Below are positions 1 to 8,844 of a stretch of 64,000 nt of DNA, one piece after another. Position 1 is the first letter of the stretch. The number at the start of each line of letters is the position of its first letter. The notes under the pieces were generated by a model. The model worked only from the letters and a program-made list of their open reading frames with translations, was not told the DNA's origin and did no database searches. This DNA is from Nakamurella flava (GTDB lineage: Bacteria; Actinomycetota; Actinomycetes; Mycobacteriales; Nakamurellaceae): positions 124,001-188,000 of the forward strand of contig NZ_SZZH01000004.1 of NCBI RefSeq assembly GCF_005298075.1. Reading direction: 5' to 3'. A program made the position numbers and the translations under genes.

Positions 1-612
1 GAACATGTTGCGAACGCTGACGTCGACCCACCGGCCCCGCAGCGGTTCGGTGGTTGTGGGACCGGCGTTGACCTCGCCGTCGGAGGTGTACGGCTCGCCC
101 TCCGGGGTCCACCATGGCGCCCCCAGGACGCAGGCCTGCCACATCGGGCCGGATGAGTACTGGCGCCGGTTGGGTTCCAGCGTGCTGGCGCTAATGGTGA
201 CCGAGACCCACCCGTCGACCGGTTGGACCGTCTGCGCCCCGAGGTAGGAGGCGGTCAGGGCCGCGCACGGGTCGTATCCGGGACCGACCCTCGACTCAGC
301 CAGGTCTGCCTGGATGTCGGCCTGGGTACGGACGCCCACGACTTCGCCGAACCACGGTTCCCGGCACGGGCCGTACCAGCGGTGGTAGGCCATGTCCTGC
401 CAGCTGCCGTCGAAACGCGCAGTGTTCCACGGACCGTCGGGGCCCGCGTACAGGCAGTCCCCCGCCTGCGGCGGCGGGTCGATCGGCGGCGCGCTGGCCA
501 CGCCGACCACCGAGGGTCGCCCCAGGCCGGCCCCGACGGCCAGCGCGAGGACGGCGGCGGCGAGCACGCCCACTCCCGTGAGCCGACGGGATTCGAGGCG
601 GGCGCGCGTCAC
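1..612 (-). CDS. Exported septum-formation-like protein, C-terminus missing (window edge)
   Basis: This is the third of three tandem paralogs. The reading frame runs off the left edge, so only the first 204 codons are present. The start is a GTG at 610-612 that overlaps the TGA of the upstream paralog in a GTGA junction, which implies translational coupling. Residues about 13-32 form one hydrophobic helix (signal anchor or signal peptide) after an Arg-rich start, followed by a PPPQxxDCxYxGPxG motif shared with the neighbour. Many Trp and paired Cys residues suggest a disulfide-bonded domain outside the cytoplasm. The layout recalls actinobacterial Septum_form domain proteins, but this is inferred from pattern only and no function can be given. 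Confidence 0.7.
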   Translation of the reverse strand, partial: MTRARLESRRLTGVGVLAAAVLALAVGAGLGRPSVVGVASAPPIDPPPQAGDCLYAGPDGPWNTARFDGSWQDMAYHRWYGPCREPWFGEVVGVRTQADIQADLAESRVGPGYDPCAALTASYLGAQTVQPVDGWVSVTISASTLEPNRRQYSSGPMWQACVLGAPWWTPEGEPYTSDGEVNAGPTTTEPLRGRWVDVSVRNMF

Positions 613-1592
613 CGGGGCACCAACGGAGGCGGGGCTGATCCCAGGCTCACGACGGTGGCGGTCAGTCGCATCCCCGGGTCGACCGGGCGGACCCAGCACT
701 CCGCCCAGCCGCCATCCGTCAGAGCGGTTGTGCGCGTGAGGATTTGGATCTCCGGGGCTGGATCAGAGCCGCGCACGACGACTTCCGACGTCAACGCCCC
801 GTCGGCGAATTCGTCACCCTGCTCGGTCATACGTGCTGCCTGCCCGGCGCAGCTGTCGATCAAGGTCGCGGCCACGGGGGCGATGTCCCAATAGGTGTGG
901 GCCAACTGCTCCCGGTCGTGCGGCTGGCCGCAGAAGACCAAACCGACGGGGCTTGCGCCATCCGTCCCGATCCCGCACTGACCCCACTGGTTGCGAAACA
1001 CCGGGTCCTGCCATTGGCCATGCCCTGTCTGCCCGCTCCGAATGAAGCCGGGACCGACGAAGGTCGTCGCATCCCTCCCCGATGGATCCCACATCGGCGC
1101 GGACAGCAGGCAGGCCACCCATCTCTGTCCGGCCGCGAACTGCCGTTGGTCCGGTGGCAGCGGGTCCGATGACGGTCCACTCGGCAGCCACCGACCGGCC
1201 GGGTCCGTGAAGTCGGGTTGGCGGACGTACCGCGCAGCCGCGCCCCCGCATTCATTGCGTCCGAGGTACGGCTTGTCGCTGACGCCGTAGGTCAGGCCAT
1301 CACCCTCGGCCATCGGGTGCACATCGACGATTTCCGCGTCCCACGGGGCGATGCACGGACCGAGCCGGACGCCGATATCGAACGAGACAAATGATCCCTC
1401 GTCGTCCAGTGGTCGTTCCGTCGTCCAATCCCGTGGACCCGTGTACACACAGTCCTCCACCTGCGGCGGCGGGTCGACCGGCAATGCACTGGCGACGCCG
1501 GCCGTCATCGGCCGGCTGAGCCCCGCCCCGACCGCCACGGCCAGGACGGCGGCCGCGAGGACACCCACTGCCCCGAGCCGACGACGGTCCAT
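609..1592 (-). CDS. Exported septum-formation-like protein, middle paralog
   Basis: The protein has 327 residues: a short Arg-rich N-terminus, one hydrophobic segment (about 8-30), then an extracellular Cys-rich region. It carries the PPPQxxDCVYTGP motif and a later FCGQPHDREQ segment, matching YCGDVHDGES in the third paralog and resembling the CsxPHxxE signature of septum-formation-type domains. The C-terminus ends PPPLVPR and the third paralog ends PPLAPR, so the copies arose by tandem duplication. A TAGGGT hexamer ends 6 bases before the ATG, indicating a leaderless transcript. The stop overlaps the next gene's GTG. The cellular role is not known. Confidence 0.75.
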   Translation of the reverse strand: MDRRRLGAVGVLAAAVLAVAVGAGLSRPMTAGVASALPVDPPPQVEDCVYTGPRDWTTERPLDDEGSFVSFDIGVRLGPCIAPWDAEIVDVHPMAEGDGLTYGVSDKPYLGRNECGGAAARYVRQPDFTDPAGRWLPSGPSSDPLPPDQRQFAAGQRWVACLLSAPMWDPSGRDATTFVGPGFIRSGQTGHGQWQDPVFRNQWGQCGIGTDGASPVGLVFCGQPHDREQLAHTYWDIAPVAATLIDSCAGQAARMTEQGDEFADGALTSEVVVRGSDPAPEIQILTRTTALTDGGWAECWVRPVDPGMRLTATVVSLGSAPPPLVPR

Positions 1593-1598
1593 GGCGTG

Positions 1599-1604
1599 AC
1601 CCTA
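1599..1604 (-). promoter_or_regulatory. Leaderless -10 element (TAGGGT)
   Basis: TAGGGT ends 6 bases before the ATG at 1592, matching the actinobacterial TANNNT -10 pattern with transcription starting at the start codon. No Shine-Dalgarno sequence is visible. Confidence 0.5.
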
Positions 1605-1640
1605 GTGATCCGACCCCTGGGCGCCTAGCGCATCGATGCG

Positions 1641-2612
1641 TCAGCGCGGGGCGAGCGGCGGGGTGTCGTCGCCGAGGGCGACGAGACTGGCGGTCAGTAC
1701 CTGCCCGGGATCGACCGGTCGCGCTTCGCAATCGACCCGGTCGGACGCGGTGAGGAAGACGGACTCCGTGATGGGGCCGTAATTTCCATCCCCGTCGAGA
1801 GCGTAGGCCGCAAGGGAGATGGCTCCCCCGAGCGTCGGGTCGTCACGGCCGATTACCGCCGCGGCGATCTTCCGGCAGCCGGCGGTCCATTCCGCCACCG
1901 ATCCGTAGGCGTCCCCGGCGGTGAAGGCCAGGGATTCGCCATCGTGGACGTCACCGCAGTAGGTGGTGAGGTCCCCGCTGATGCCGTCGCTGTACCAGCA
2001 GGTGCCGAGCCGGTCACGCGTCTCCTGCTCGGACCACTGACCGCGCACCGAGTCCGCGCCGACCGTCGTGTACCCGTCGGAGCCCACCTGCCCCTCGCGC
2101 CCGTCCGGTCCCCAGAACGGCGGCCGGATCAGACAGGCCGCCCAGTCCTGGTCGGAACGGGCCTGCCGGGGGTCGGGTCCGACGGCGAAACTCCCGTCGG
2201 TGAAGGACGGCCACCAGTCGCTGCTCATGCTGACCGGGTCGGGCGCGCCGAGATACTCGGCCAACGCGCTGTCGCAGTCGGCCTGCAGCCGGCCCATCGG
2301 GTATCCATCGGCATCGACGTTGCGGGCCTGCCCCTCGACGACGGCCGTGACCTCGCCGTAGCGGACGCCGTCACAGACGCCGAACGACCGGGAGTACGGC
2401 GACACGAGCCCCTCCCCGGTGTCCTCGTCGATGGGGAACGGCCCGTCCGGTCCACCCAGGAGGCAGTCGCCGACCACCGGCGGAGACGCGACCGCCGCGA
2501 GCGTGGGCGTCCCGACGACCGTCCGGCTGTCGGGTGCCGTGACGGCCACCACCCCGATGGCCACACCCACCGCGAGCGCGAGGCCGATCGGCAGAAGCCA
2601 CCGCTTGTCCAT
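1641..2612 (-). CDS. Exported septum-formation-like protein, first paralog
   Basis: The protein has 323 residues, with a hydrophobic segment at about 6-28 followed by a secreted domain. It is acidic and Trp-rich, with paired Cys including VVGDCLLGGPDGP near the start, WAACLIRPPFWGPDG in the middle, and YCGDVHDGES toward the end. These motifs match the two genes downstream, so it heads a three-gene tandem family. A leaderless promoter lies directly upstream (TACCGT at 2619-2624). It is probably anchored at the outer face of the membrane; similarity to Septum_form proteins is inferred from spacing of Cys and His residues, not from an alignment. Confidence 0.75.
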   Translation of the reverse strand: MDKRWLLPIGLALAVGVAIGVVAVTAPDSRTVVGTPTLAAVASPPVVGDCLLGGPDGPFPIDEDTGEGLVSPYSRSFGVCDGVRYGEVTAVVEGQARNVDADGYPMGRLQADCDSALAEYLGAPDPVSMSSDWWPSFTDGSFAVGPDPRQARSDQDWAACLIRPPFWGPDGREGQVGSDGYTTVGADSVRGQWSEQETRDRLGTCWYSDGISGDLTTYCGDVHDGESLAFTAGDAYGSVAEWTAGCRKIAAAVIGRDDPTLGGAISLAAYALDGDGNYGPITESVFLTASDRVDCEARPVDPGQVLTASLVALGDDTPPLAPR

Positions 2613-2618
2613 CGGCAG

Positions 2619-2624
2619 ACGGTA
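2619..2624 (-). promoter_or_regulatory. Leaderless -10 element (TACCGT)
   Basis: TACCGT is followed by 6 bases and then the ATG at 2612, so the transcript probably begins at the start codon. Confidence 0.5.
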
Positions 2625-2678
2625 ACCGTGCCCCCGTCCGGCCCCACGCAGGACGGGACGGTCAGGCCCCAGCTGTGA

Positions 2679-5600
2679 TCAGTTCGTGGCCGCGTCCAGC
2701 AGTTCGAGCACGTTCTGGTAGGCATGCCCGGTGGCCCGGGTCATGCCCAGTTCGCAGGTCCGGTTGCTCGAGGCGTACGCGTCGAACGTCCGGCCGTGCA
2801 TCCCGGCCACCTCCGGCCGGGTCGCCGACGCGGTCAGCTCCGGGTGCAGCAGCCCCCGGTCGCCGGCGAAGGCGCAGCAACCCCAGTCGTCCGGGACGAC
2901 CACCTCGTCGGCCACCGCGCCGGCCAGCGTCAGCAGGTGCGGCGTGGTGCCGAGGTGGGTGGACGAACACGTCGGATGCACGGCCAGCGAGCCGAGGCGC
3001 CGGCCGGCCGTGTCCGGCAGCCGGGGCAGCACGGTCTCGGCCACGAACTGCACGGCGTCGACGATCCGCAGCGCCGGCTCGTCCTGCACCACCGGTTCGG
3101 TGGCCACCGCCCGCTGCGCCGGCACCTTGTCGGTGGGCAGCGGGTCGCCGGTGGCCGTCCGCACCGGGTTCGTCACGCCGGCCAGTTCACCCAGCAGCCG
3201 GGCCGCCTCGGGATGGTGGAGCATTTCCCGGACCCCTTCGGTGCAGGACGAGGCGTCGACCACGACCGGCAGCCGGCCGCCGTCGGTCGCCCGCCACAAC
3301 GCGGGCAGCACCCGGCGAACCATGATCTCGTAGCCGTCGGCCATGCCCTTGGACTTCCACGGGGTACCGCAGCACAGCGAGTCCAGACCGTCCGGGTAGG
3401 CCAGTTCGACCCCGGCCCGCGCACACAGCCGGCGGAAGGCCACCGACGAGCCGGGCCCCTGGTCGGCCGGGCCGAACATGGTGCCCACGCAGGCCGGCAG
3501 GAACACCGCCTCCTCCCCGGCCGGATGGGCGGCCGGGGAGCCGACCGGCGGTTGGCCCTCCTGCTTCGACCGGCGGGTGCCGCCCTCCGGGAGCTCCGGC
3601 GACCAGGCCGGCATCACGTCCGGGTCGACGACCTTGCGCAAGAGACCGGTGGTGCCGGCCACCAGCGGCGACGGCGCCTTGTCGGCCACGGTCAGCGCGA
3701 TCGACGCGCCGCGGGTGGTCGTGTCCCAGTGCTTGGCCGCCGTCTTCCACACCCTGGCCGGAACCGTCTTCCTTCCGGAACCGTCGCCGCCGCCGGCCTC
3801 CTGCTTGCGGAGCGTGCGCACCAGATCGCCGGTGTTGATGAGTACCGGGCAGGCGGTCTGGCACATGCCGTCGACCGCGCAGGTGTCGACCGCGTCGTAG
3901 CCGTACTCGTCCTCCAGTTCGGCCAGCAGCGCAGTGTCGCCGGCCGCCTTGGCCCGCTGCATCTCCCGGCGCAGCACGATCCGTTGGCGCGGGGTGGTGG
4001 TGAGGTTCCGGCTCGGGCAGACGGGCTCGCAGTACCCACACTCGACGCAGCGGTCGACCTCGGCCTCGACGGTCTCGGTGGTCTTCAGATTGCTGACGTG
4101 CGAACGGGGATCGTCAGACAGCAGCACGCCCGGGTTGAGCCGGCCGTGCGGGTCGAACAGCCGCTTGATCTCCTGCATCACCTCGTACAGCTCGTCGCCG
4201 TACTGCCGGCGGACGTAGGGCGCCATCATCCGGCCGGTGCCGTGCTCGGCCTTGAGCGAGCCGCCGTGCCCCAGCACCAGATCGACCAGGTCCTCGGTGA
4301 ACGCGTCCAGCCGGGTCAGGTCGGGCTGCTGCCCGTTCCGGACCCCGAGCTGCTCGTTGATCATGAAGTGCAGGTTGCCGTCCTTGGCGTGCCCGAAGAT
4401 GACGCAGTCGTCGCCGTAGTCGTGCCGGGCGAACAACTCGGTCAGGGTCTGGCAGGTCGGCAGCAACTCGGGGACGGGGACGACGATGTCCTCCAGCAGC
4501 GCGGTGCTGCCGGACGGACGGGCGCCGGCCACCGTGGCGTAGAGGCCCTTGCGGATGTGCCAGAGCCCGGCGCGGGTCTTCGCGTCGGTACTCAGCTCGG
4601 CCGACGCGGTCAGCGGCAGGTCGGTGAGCACCGGGCGGGCCCGTTCGGCCTGCTCTCGCACCTCCTCCGCGGTGGCGGCCTGGTACTCCACCAGCAGCGC
4701 GGTGTGGTCGCGCACGTCGATGGCCATCACCAGCGGGTCGGCGGACGGGTCGGCCTGGGCCACCCGCAGGGAGGTGGCGTCCATCAACTCGATGGCCGCG
4801 ACGCCGGTGTCGACCAGCGCGGGCAGTGCGGCGGTGGCCCGGTCCAGGTCGGGGAAGACCAGCAGGCCGGTCATCGCCGCGGTCAGCAGCGGGACGGTGT
4901 TCATGGTGACCGAGGCGATGAACCCGAGGGTGCCCTCGCTGCCGATCATCAGGTGGGCCAGGATGTCGACGGGCCGGGTGTGGTCGAGCAACGAGTTGAC
5001 CCCGTAGCCCATCGTGTTCTTCATCGCGAACAGCCGTTCGATGGTCGCGACCGACGCGGCGTCACCGCGGACCCGGTCCCGCAGCCGCGAGAGCCCCTCG
5101 TACAGGCCGGGTTCGGCGGCGCGGAGCTGCTCGTCCGCGTCCGCGGCGCCGGTGTCGACCACGGTCCCGGACGGCAGGACCACGACCAGCGAATGCAGCG
5201 TCCGGTAGGTGTTGGCGACCACGCCGCAGGCCATGCCGGAGGAGTTGTTGGCCACCATTCCGCCGATGGTGCAGGCGATCTCGCTGGCCGGATCCGGCCC
5301 CAGCTTGCGGCCGTGCCGGGCCAGCCGGGCGTTCACCGCGCGGACCGTGGCGCCGGGCCCGACCCTGACCTTCGCTCCGCCGTCGAGGACCTCGACGTCG
5401 CGGAAGTGCATCCGGGTGTCGACCAGCACGCCGTCGGTGACGCCCTGCCCGTTGAGGCTGGTACCGCCGGACCGGAAGGTCAGCGGCACTCCGGTGCGGG
5501 CGGTGGCGGCCAGCAGCGCGCCGACCTGACCGGCATTCCGGGGCACGACGACCGCCTGCGGGGTAAGCGCGTAGTGCGAGGCGTCATGGCCGCGGGCCAA

Positions 5601-5765
5601 TCGGTCGGTGGCGCGGATCCGGACCTCGTCGGGCCCGACCGCGGCGGCCAGGGCGGCGGTCAGCGCGGGCGGGACCTCCGGCAGCAGACCAGGGCCGGTC
5701 CCGGACGGTTCGGCGGTCCGCGCCGAACGCTCGGCTCGGCTGGATCTGGTGGTCACCCCGGTCAT
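2679..5765 (-). CDS. FAD-linked oxidase / Fe-S protein, D-2-hydroxyacid dehydrogenase type
   Basis: This is a 1028-residue fusion of a GlcD/Dld-type flavoprotein and a GlpC-like electron-transfer module. The N-terminal half has the PCMH FAD-binding pattern (VVPRNAGQVGALLAA, then FRSGGTSLNGQG, then GGMVANNSSGM), followed by the FAD-oxidase C domain ending in SLKAEHGTGRMMAPY. Next come two ferredoxin-like clusters (CVECGYCEPVCP and CAVDGMCQTACP) and two CCG domains (SLCCGTPWKSKG and DDWGCCAFAG). Such fusions oxidise D-lactate, D-2-hydroxyglutarate or glycolate and pass electrons to the respiratory chain. The ATG at 5763-5765 is chosen over an upstream in-frame ATG because GAAGAAGG lies 9 bases before it. 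It is divergent from a FadR-type regulator, which probably responds to its substrate. Confidence 0.88.
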   Translation of the reverse strand: MTGVTTRSSRAERSARTAEPSGTGPGLLPEVPPALTAALAAAVGPDEVRIRATDRLARGHDASHYALTPQAVVVPRNAGQVGALLAATARTGVPLTFRSGGTSLNGQGVTDGVLVDTRMHFRDVEVLDGGAKVRVGPGATVRAVNARLARHGRKLGPDPASEIACTIGGMVANNSSGMACGVVANTYRTLHSLVVVLPSGTVVDTGAADADEQLRAAEPGLYEGLSRLRDRVRGDAASVATIERLFAMKNTMGYGVNSLLDHTRPVDILAHLMIGSEGTLGFIASVTMNTVPLLTAAMTGLLVFPDLDRATAALPALVDTGVAAIELMDATSLRVAQADPSADPLVMAIDVRDHTALLVEYQAATAEEVREQAERARPVLTDLPLTASAELSTDAKTRAGLWHIRKGLYATVAGARPSGSTALLEDIVVPVPELLPTCQTLTELFARHDYGDDCVIFGHAKDGNLHFMINEQLGVRNGQQPDLTRLDAFTEDLVDLVLGHGGSLKAEHGTGRMMAPYVRRQYGDELYEVMQEIKRLFDPHGRLNPGVLLSDDPRSHVSNLKTTETVEAEVDRCVECGYCEPVCPSRNLTTTPRQRIVLRREMQRAKAAGDTALLAELEDEYGYDAVDTCAVDGMCQTACPVLINTGDLVRTLRKQEAGGGDGSGRKTVPARVWKTAAKHWDTTTRGASIALTVADKAPSPLVAGTTGLLRKVVDPDVMPAWSPELPEGGTRRSKQEGQPPVGSPAAHPAGEEAVFLPACVGTMFGPADQGPGSSVAFRRLCARAGVELAYPDGLDSLCCGTPWKSKGMADGYEIMVRRVLPALWRATDGGRLPVVVDASSCTEGVREMLHHPEAARLLGELAGVTNPVRTATGDPLPTDKVPAQRAVATEPVVQDEPALRIVDAVQFVAETVLPRLPDTAGRRLGSLAVHPTCSSTHLGTTPHLLTLAGAVADEVVVPDDWGCCAFAGDRGLLHPELTASATRPEVAGMHGRTFDAYASSNRTCELGMTRATGHAYQNVLELLDAATN

Positions 5766-6170
5766 GTCGGCACCTTCTTCGCTGCACGATCGAGCCGGAC
5801 GGGCGGCGGTCCGCCGGCGGACGGTCGACCAGGCCGGACCCGTGCTGCGGCCTGATCCCGGATGCGTCGTCCAGGGCCGAGTGTGCGGCCGACCCGGGGC
5901 TGGCGCCTCCCACGTTCTCGCGGAGCGAGAGCCGCGGCTTCGTTCGCCGCCCACAACACGCAGATCCCGCTGTGGTCAGACCACACCGTACGGCAAGTGA
6001 GGTCCCCGCCGACCGGGTCCTTGGCCCCTGGACCGTCCCTGACGGATGTGGTCCGACCATGTGCTGGTGTGCTCGCTTCCCTGATAGCGTCGCCGCACCG
6101 GGTTGCTCGTTCCACCTGCGGCTGCGGCGTCTCGACCCGGGCGCCGGTCGCCACCCGTGAAGGACCTGAC
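5766..6170. promoter_or_regulatory. Divergent promoter region with two FadR/GntR operators
   Basis: This 405-base gap separates the oxidase from its regulator. It holds two palindromes with the FadR-family core TGGTCnGACCA: TGTGGTCAGACCACA at 5971-5985, perfect over 15 bases, and TGGTCCGACCA at 6049-6059, perfect over 11 bases. Their centres are 76 bases apart. A TAGCGT hexamer near 6084 could be the -10 of the regulator gene. The arrangement suggests repression of both directions with relief by the hydroxyacid substrate. No gene is seen in the gap. Confidence 0.65.
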
Positions 6171-6914
6171 GTGGCCACCGAACCGTCCTGGGCTCCGGTC
6201 GACCGGGTACCGACCTACCAGCTGGTCCTGTCCCGCATCGAGGAACAACTGGTCTCCCGCTCCCTGCGACCGGGCGACAAACTGCCGCCCGAGCGGGAGC
6301 TGGCCGCCATGCTCGGCGCGTCCCGCCCCGCGGTGCGCGAGGCCCTGCGCGTGTTGCAGGCGCAGGGCATCCTCAAGTCGTCGGTGGGCACCGGGGCGGA
6401 CTCCGGGACCGTCGTCATGTCCGCGCCGAGCGGTGCGCTCACCCATCTGCTGCGGGTGCACCTGGCGGTGGCCTCGTTCCCCCTGTCGGACGTCGTCGAG
6501 GCCCGGGTCATGCTCGAACGCTTCAGCGCGGTGAGCGCCGTGCAGTCGGGGGCCATCGACGGTGCCGCCCTCGACGGCATCCTCACCGCGATGGAGCGGG
6601 AGGACATCGGCCAGGACGAGTTCAACGAGCTGGACACCAGGTTCCACGTGGCCATCGCCGAGTCCGGCGGCAACCGCCTGGTCGCCGACCTGACGGTGGC
6701 CGTCCGCGAGTCCAGTCGCACCGACATCCACGCGGCCCTGACCGCCGATCCGGAGTGGGGTGACGTCCGGTCGACGCTGCGGGCCGAACACCGGGCGATC
6801 GCCGGCGCACTGACGGACGGCGACGGCCCCGGGGCCGCGGATCTGCTCGAGGCCCACATCCGCGGCTTCTTCCGCTACATGCGGCAGGTCGGCGTCGCCG
6901 CCGACCCCGACTGA
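6171..6914 (+). CDS. FadR-family (GntR) transcriptional regulator
   Basis: The product has 247 residues. It has an N-terminal winged helix (residues about 12-80; PGDKLPPERELAAMLGASRPAVREALRVLQAQG is the classic GntR pattern) and a C-terminal all-helical FCD ligand domain with the Asp/His metal-site residues (FNELDTRFHVAIAE and LRAEHRAIAGAL). The GTG at 6171 is preferred: GAAGGA lies 6 bases upstream and the longer frame has an unlikely Arg-rich start. Divergence from the D-2-hydroxyacid dehydrogenase and the two FadR-type operators suggest it controls that gene and itself, as LldR or GlcC-type regulators do. The effector is inferred only from the neighbour. Confidence 0.88.
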   Translation: MATEPSWAPVDRVPTYQLVLSRIEEQLVSRSLRPGDKLPPERELAAMLGASRPAVREALRVLQAQGILKSSVGTGADSGTVVMSAPSGALTHLLRVHLAVASFPLSDVVEARVMLERFSAVSAVQSGAIDGAALDGILTAMEREDIGQDEFNELDTRFHVAIAESGGNRLVADLTVAVRESSRTDIHAALTADPEWGDVRSTLRAEHRAIAGALTDGDGPGAADLLEAHIRGFFRYMRQVGVAADPD

Positions 6915-6924
6915 CCCGACGGGA

Positions 6925-7755
6925 TCAGGGCTGGGCGTACCGGGCGATCGAGATCCAGGCCCGGTCGGTGTCGACCAGGGCGGCCGCCGCGGGTCGCAGG
7001 GCATCCCGGCAGCCGTAGTCGGTCCAGGTGGCGCCCAGCAGTTCGGCGATGCAGTCGGCGTTGCTCTCCGTCGGACCCTTGTCCGACGGGTCGGCCCCGA
7101 CGATCTGGTTCAGGGCCGCAGCGGTCGCGTTCAGGTTGCCGTAGCGACGGACCTGCAGCACGTGCCCGTACTCATGGACCATGACCGACCATCGTTTGTC
7201 CGCCGGGACGTTCGGGTCGATGTAGACGGTGTGGCCGTCGGTGGCCCCCCAGGCCCCACGCGCCTCGAGCACCCAGGTCGCCAGTCCCCGCGGGTCCACC
7301 TGCGGACGGAGCGCCTGCATCCAGTCGGTCGGCGCGGCAGCCGCCGACTCCGGGATGAACGACAAGTCGGCCACCCGCCCCTCGGCGGACGGAACTGACT
7401 GTGAGGGGATCGAGGGCGCAGGCGTGGTGGCGGCGGCCTGCGCGTCGACCACCACGACCGCCGGGCCGGTCGGACCGACCGGGACAGCGGGCGCCAGGCT
7501 CGTCCCGGCCGCGGTCGTCGTCGGCGGGACCGAGCCGGGAACGGCGGGATCCGGTCGGTCGCGCCCGGCCGCCGCACCGGTGCGCGCAGTGGGCTCGACC
7601 GCCGGCTCATCACCGGAGGCCCGGACCGCCAGCACGACCGGCACGAGGATCGCCAGCACGCCGGTGATGATCGCGATGACCACGAGGGCAGCGTTGCGCC
7701 GGCGATCGGCGGGACCCGGGAACGAACCGGGCCGCGGGGACGCGGGCGCGAGCAT
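6925..7755 (-). CDS. Membrane-anchored HExxH protein, putative metallopeptidase
   Basis: The 276-residue product has a positively charged start (DRRRN) and one transmembrane helix (about residues 23-45). A low-complexity Pro/Thr/Ala linker follows, then a C-terminal extracellular domain containing SVMVHEYGHVLQVRRYG, whose HEYGH fits the zincin HExxH motif. A later Glu/Asp third ligand could lie in the ESNADCIAELLG segment, but this is a guess. The ATG at 7753-7755 is chosen over one 36 bases upstream because GGAG precedes it. It converges on the GntR gene and stands alone. It is likely a cell-surface protease; the catalytic role is inferred from the motif only. Confidence 0.65.
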   Translation of the reverse strand: MLAPASPRPGSFPGPADRRRNAALVVIAIITGVLAILVPVVLAVRASGDEPAVEPTARTGAAAGRDRPDPAVPGSVPPTTTAAGTSLAPAVPVGPTGPAVVVVDAQAAATTPAPSIPSQSVPSAEGRVADLSFIPESAAAAPTDWMQALRPQVDPRGLATWVLEARGAWGATDGHTVYIDPNVPADKRWSVMVHEYGHVLQVRRYGNLNATAAALNQIVGADPSDKGPTESNADCIAELLGATWTDYGCRDALRPAAAALVDTDRAWISIARYAQP

Positions 7756-8192
7756 GAGTGGACTCCTGGCGTGATGGACCCCGGGTCGCACACATCGATC
7801 GATGTGGACGCACAGTCACGGCCTTGTTGCCGAGGGAGCACAGCGCGGCGCGACGGGGGAATGCTGATGACCGTCAGTGACACTACGGATCGACGCGTCC
7901 GTGCAGGGGTCTCCAAAGGGGGGTCCCGGAGCCCCGGCGGGTGACATGCCGGCCGTGTGTGACCGTCCGTCGAACCACCCCTACGTTCTGTCGACTTCGT
8001 CAGCCGTCCAGGGCCCACGGCCCGAGCAGGGCCGATCGGTAGCGGCGGCATCCCCCGATTCACCATGCGGGCGCCCTGGCTACCCTGACGGCAGCTCACC
8101 AGGACCGTCGGCACCCTCTGAGGGTGCCGCCCACCGGAGGGGCGGGTACCGGACCGTCACGCGGCGCCGGCGACACCGCTCGAGGAGGATCC
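7756..8192. promoter_or_regulatory. 437-base divergent gap with a perfect palindrome and a hairpin
   Basis: No convincing gene is present. CACATCGATCGATGTG at 7791-7806 is a perfect 16-base palindrome 36 bases upstream of the HExxH gene and is a candidate operator for it. At 8109-8129 the inverted repeat CGGCACCCTC-T-GAGGGTGCCG lies between a TACCCT hexamer near 8080 and the MBL gene, in a position where it could form a hairpin in the leader of that transcript. Confidence 0.45.
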
Positions 8193-8822
8193 ATGCGCGT
8201 CACCAAGTTCGGCCATTCCTGCCTGCACGTGACCGAGGGCTCGGCCAGCATCCTGCTGGACCCCGGCGCGTTCTCCTCCGGGTTCGAGTCCCTCACCGGC
8301 CTGACCGCCGTCCTCCTCACGCACCAGCACTTCGATCACGTCGACGCCGACAAGCTGGTGACCCTGCTGGCCGCCAACCCCGGCGCCTCGGTGCACGCCG
8401 ACGCCCAGACGGCCGCGATCCTGAGCGAGAAGGGCATCGAGGTCACCACTGTCCAGGCGGCCGACGAGTTCGACGTCGGGGTCCCGGTGTCGGTCTACGG
8501 GGCGCGGCACGCCGTCATCCACAAGGACATCCCGGTGATCAGCAACGTGGCCTACCTGATCGACGGGCGGCTGCTGCACCCGGGCGACTCGTTCACCGAG
8601 ATCGACCGCCCCGTGGAGATCCTCGCCCTGCCGGTGTCCGCCCCGTGGATGGCGGTGAAGGAAGCCGTCGAGTACGTCCGCTCGGTGTCGCCGGCGTACG
8701 TGATCCCGATCCACGAGCAGGTGCTGTCCCGGCCGGCGATGGTCTACGGCATGGTCGAACCGCTGCTGCCGAAAAGTTCCCGCTGGGTACTGATGGACGA
8801 CGGGCAGACCCGGGAGTTCTGA
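8193..8822 (+). CDS. MBL-fold metal-dependent hydrolase
   Basis: The 209-residue protein is of the small, stand-alone metallo-beta-lactamase type (UlaG/YfiR-like). The HxHxDH zinc motif is seen as THQHFDHVD near residue 50, with later ligands in GARHAVIHKD, LLHPGDSFTE and VIPIHEQ. It starts MRVTKFGHSCLHV, the typical first strand of this subfamily. The start is the ATG at 8193 with GGAGGA 4 bases upstream; an in-frame upstream ATG lacks a ribosome site. It is monocistronic and its substrate is not evident. These proteins hydrolyse small esters, lactones or phosphodiesters in the cytoplasm. Confidence 0.85.
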   Translation: MRVTKFGHSCLHVTEGSASILLDPGAFSSGFESLTGLTAVLLTHQHFDHVDADKLVTLLAANPGASVHADAQTAAILSEKGIEVTTVQAADEFDVGVPVSVYGARHAVIHKDIPVISNVAYLIDGRLLHPGDSFTEIDRPVEILALPVSAPWMAVKEAVEYVRSVSPAYVIPIHEQVLSRPAMVYGMVEPLLPKSSRWVLMDDGQTREF

Positions 8823-8844
8823 ACACGTCTGCCCGATCACCCCG

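Noticed and set aside
2724-5855. A 1043-codon open frame on the plus strand opposite the FAD/Fe-S oxidase
   Set aside because: The translation is a low-complexity mirror of the opposite gene, rich in His, Gly, Arg and Val with no motif. Long antisense frames are common at this GC content. The same applies to long plus frames at 20578-22383, 22590-25799 and 56147-57712.
8109-8129. An intrinsic terminator before the MBL gene
   Set aside because: The stem is strong but has no T tract and lies downstream of a likely -10, so it is more likely a leader hairpin.
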